From the NCBI GenBank assembly GCA_003585735.1, contig NQOH01000006.1, forward strand, positions 53,225-61,612: a DNA stretch of 8,388 nt. Reading direction: 5' to 3'. Shown one piece after another: positions 6,460 through 8,388 of the stretch. The notes below the pieces were generated by a model. That model saw nothing but the letters and a program-made list of their open reading frames with translations, had not been told where the DNA came from and made no database searches. Within the stretch, counting starts at the first letter, position 1. Each line of letters starts with the position of its first letter. The translations under genes and the position numbers were made by a program. This stretch comes from Gardnerella kenyensis. Lineage in GTDB: Bacteria > Actinomycetota > Actinomycetes > Actinomycetales > Bifidobacteriaceae.

Positions 6460-7563
6460 TTAAATAAGTAATCCTGAGCGACCTGCCCAATCAGCGTAGA
6501 ACATCATAAGCGCTGAAAGAACAAATATAAGCTCAATCATCCAAAAACGAACCACAACTTTGGTTTCTGTCCAACCGAGCAATTCAAAATGGTGATGAAT
6601 TGGAGCCATTTTAAATACTCGCTTATGCGTAGCTTTAAAGAAACCGACTTGAATAACATCACTTGCAGCTTCCATAACGAATAATCCGCCCAAAATTACT
6701 GCCAAAAATTCGGTGTGTGTTGCAATCGAAAGCGCAGCAAACAAGCCGCCCAAAGCTAAGGAACCTGTATCTCCCATAAATACTTGCGCAGGATTTGAAT
6801 TAAACCATAAGAATCCGAAGCAAGCCACAGCTGCACATACTGCAATAATAGTTAAATCAAGAGGATCCGAAACTGCGTATGAGAAGCCAAAATGTCCGCC
6901 TCCGCGCACGTGATAGCTTTCCCAAAAAGCAATTAATGCGTATCCTGCAAAAGCGATCATAGAAGATCCTGCAGCTAAGCCATCAAGACCATCAGTTAAG
7001 TTCACAGCATTTGACCAAGCGGCAATAAGGAAATTAACCCAAATAATAAAAACTACGATTCCAATTCCTCGTCCAAGAACTGAAAAATCAAGGAATGGAC
7101 GCTCAATAAAGCTCATTCCAGGCTGCGCACTTGGAAGCCCAGATTGCGTTGGCAAAAGTAACGCAAGCAAAGCGTAAATACTTGCAAACACAACCTGTCC
7201 AATAAATTTAGCGTGAACAGAAAGACCAAGATTCTGCTTTTTGCGAACTTTTGCAAAATCGTCAATAAACCCAAGCAAGCCCATAGAAAGCATTGCAAAA
7301 AGAACCAAAACAGCGGACCATGAAGGAGAACGTCCAACAGATAAGTATCTATACAATGCGGAAGCAGCCCAGCCAACAACAACTGCAAGATTGATTACAA
7401 CACCGCCCATAGTTGGCGTTCCGCGCTTAACTAAATGGGATTGAGGGCCGTCTTGACGAATGTACTGCCCGTAGTGCAAACGATGCACCAAGCGAATAAG
7501 CAGAGGCATGCCAACAATCGTCACTACGAGCGACACAACAATTCCTACAATAAGCGCAATCAC
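6460..7563 (-). CDS. mraY: Phospho-N-acetylmuramoyl-pentapeptide-transferase MraY
   Basis: MraY is an integral membrane enzyme that moves phospho-MurNAc-pentapeptide from UDP to undecaprenyl phosphate, forming lipid I. The 367 residues match the usual family length and contain about ten hydrophobic segments. Family motifs are KRGTPTMGG (46-54), the paired Asp of FIDDFAKVRKKQNLGLS (99-115), NAVNLTDGLDGLAAG (185-199), NSNPAQVFMGDTGSLALGG (255-273, with the conserved Asp of MGDTGS) and the APIHHHFELLGW block (320-331). No key residue is missing. The start codon is GTG at 7563, preceded by an excellent GGAGG site at 7 nt. The gene begins 31 nt after murF and ends 21 nt before murD. Confidence 0.97.
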   Translation of the reverse strand: MIALIVGIVVSLVVTIVGMPLLIRLVHRLHYGQYIRQDGPQSHLVKRGTPTMGGVVINLAVVVGWAASALYRYLSVGRSPSWSAVLVLFAMLSMGLLGFIDDFAKVRKKQNLGLSVHAKFIGQVVFASIYALLALLLPTQSGLPSAQPGMSFIERPFLDFSVLGRGIGIVVFIIWVNFLIAAWSNAVNLTDGLDGLAAGSSMIAFAGYALIAFWESYHVRGGGHFGFSYAVSDPLDLTIIAVCAAVACFGFLWFNSNPAQVFMGDTGSLALGGLFAALSIATHTEFLAVILGGLFVMEAASDVIQVGFFKATHKRVFKMAPIHHHFELLGWTETKVVVRFWMIELIFVLSALMMFYADWAGRSGLLI

Positions 7564-7570
7564 CGCTTAA

Positions 7571-7575
7571 CCTCC
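7571..7575 (-). promoter_or_regulatory. Ribosome binding site of mraY (GTG start)
   Basis: A consensus GGAGG on the minus strand, 7 nt before the codon at 7563, identifies GTG as the mraY start. It is the strongest ribosome site in the window. Confidence 0.85.
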
Positions 7576-7594
7576 GTTTTATATTCCGTTTGCA

Positions 7595-8388
7595 CTACTT
7601 ATTAATACCGGCCCAACGTTCAGCCAACACACTTAATCCTGACGCATGCGAGCCTTTCAATAACACAACACTACTCGGATGGTCGGCCACAAGCTTCCAA
7701 ACAATTTCATCAGCTTCGTCAATACTACGAACCCAATGCACTACTTTATCAACATCAGCTTTATTGTTTGCCCAATAGCAACGCGCACCTTGGTAAATCC
7801 AAGAAGATAAATTATCCAACTTTTCATCCGTTGTAGAACCAACAGCTACTATTGCGTCCAAAGGCGCACGTGCAGCGTACTCTCCTACGCTAGCATGCAA
7901 TTCATTCGCTTCTTGTCCAAGTTCAAGCATGGAGCCAAGTACAGCAATTCTAAAAAGAGGTGATGGTTGAGATTTATCGTTACGCTCGTACGCGCACAAT
8001 CCGTCAATACCAGCTTTTACGGAATCAGGATTTGCGTTAAACGAATCGTCAATAAGAATGAAGTTCTTACTTTTACGAGAAACAAGACTTAATTGCATAC
8101 GATGTGGGCTAATGCGAGAAACTTTTCTCAAACCATCGGCAATATCATAAAGATCCATTCCTAAGTAGCGAGCAACATTCGCTGCTGCAAGAGCATTCAT
8201 AACATTATGCTCGCCTTGTATAGAAAGACGCACTTGAACTTTATTAACGACTTTAGTAACGCGCTTTTTGGAATTATTTGAATTTTCGTCAATTTCTGAA
8301 TTATTTACTTCGTTAAGAGTAAATATTGGCTTTCCAAGAGTATTTAATTCTACATCGCTTGCGTAAAGTTGATACTCGCCTTCGCGAG
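7595..8388 (-). CDS. murF: UDP-N-acetylmuramoyl-tripeptide--D-alanyl-D-alanine ligase MurF (3' part; 5' end off the right edge)
   Basis: MurF attaches D-Ala-D-Ala to the UDP-MurNAc tripeptide, completing the cytoplasmic precursor. The frame is open from the right edge to the TAG at 7595, leaving 263 C-terminal residues. The part before GTG 8233 is coding too (ASDVELNTLGKPIFTL), so that GTG is not a start. Visible motifs are QGEHNVMNALAAANVARY (visible residues 57-74), ISPHRMQL (92-99), LIDDSFNANPDSV (111-123), IAVLGSMLELG (147-157) and VVLLKGSHASGL (240-251), the C-terminal domain of the Mur ligase family. The N-terminal UDP-binding and ATP-loop segments lie outside the window. An Asn-rich hydrophilic linker (visible residues about 29-49) separates two strands of the central domain. 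Identification as MurF rather than MurE rests on these motifs and the place just before mraY. Confidence 0.92.
   Translation of the reverse strand, partial: REGEYQLYASDVELNTLGKPIFTLNEVNNSEIDENSNNSKKRVTKVVNKVQVRLSIQGEHNVMNALAAANVARYLGMDLYDIADGLRKVSRISPHRMQLSLVSRKSKNFILIDDSFNANPDSVKAGIDGLCAYERNDKSQPSPLFRIAVLGSMLELGQEANELHASVGEYAARAPLDAIVAVGSTTDEKLDNLSSWIYQGARCYWANNKADVDKVVHWVRSIDEADEIVWKLVADHPSSVVLLKGSHASGLSVLAERWAGINK

Noticed and set aside
7113..7388. Minus-strand Leu-rich open frame of 91 codons looking like a small membrane protein
   Set aside because: It lies wholly within mraY in another frame. Its hydrophobicity reflects the membrane-helix codons of mraY, and it has no independent support.
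7985..8060. MurF DDSFNANP in place of the more usual Tyr-containing motif
   Set aside because: Phe for Tyr is a conservative change at a position that varies in the family, and the surrounding motif is intact. There is no reason to suspect loss of function.

Overview
The window is a continuous stretch of a division and cell wall (dcw) cluster. All seven genes lie on the minus strand. In transcription order they are murF (3' part only, running off the right edge), mraY, murD, ftsW, murG, murC and ftsQ (5' part only, running off the left edge). There is no RNA gene, mobile element, CRISPR array or convincing terminator, and no gene-free stretch of 300 bases or more. Every plus-strand open frame I examined is a shadow of these genes.

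The order murF-mraY-murD-ftsW-murG-murC-ftsQ is typical of Actinobacteria. The proteins resemble those of Bifidobacteriaceae, including the MurF segment, the MurC core and an FtsQ with a long cytoplasmic tail. The DNA is visibly AT-rich for that family, with many A/T-ending codons and Asn/Lys/Ile-rich linkers. The best guess is an AT-rich member such as Gardnerella or a close relative. This is inferred from recall of the family, not from a search.

The genes are packed as one operon. Junctions in order are: murF-mraY 31 nt gap, mraY-murD 21 nt gap, murD-ftsW about 17 nt overlap, ftsW-murG 10 nt gap, murG-murC about 17-20 nt overlap, murC-ftsQ 57 nt gap. Good Shine-Dalgarno sequences precede mraY (GTG start), murD, murG and ftsQ. 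The two overlapping starts (ftsW, murC) have weak ones, which suggests translational coupling.

The products form one pathway. MurC, MurD and MurF are ATP-dependent ligases that build UDP-MurNAc-pentapeptide in the cytoplasm. MraY loads it onto undecaprenyl phosphate to give lipid I, and MurG adds GlcNAc to give lipid II. FtsW polymerises lipid II at the septum, and FtsQ is a scaffold of the divisome.

The catalytic genes look intact and ordinary. The unusual feature is the cytoplasmic tail of FtsQ. It holds 17 uninterrupted five-residue repeats, each starting with Lys, encoded by a 15-bp periodic array at 406-660 with a nearly identical core at 481-540. Smaller low-complexity insertions occur in MurD (Asn/Ser run), MurC (a 15-bp tandem duplication) and MurF (Asn-rich linker). 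I see no evidence for a wholly new biological system beyond this.
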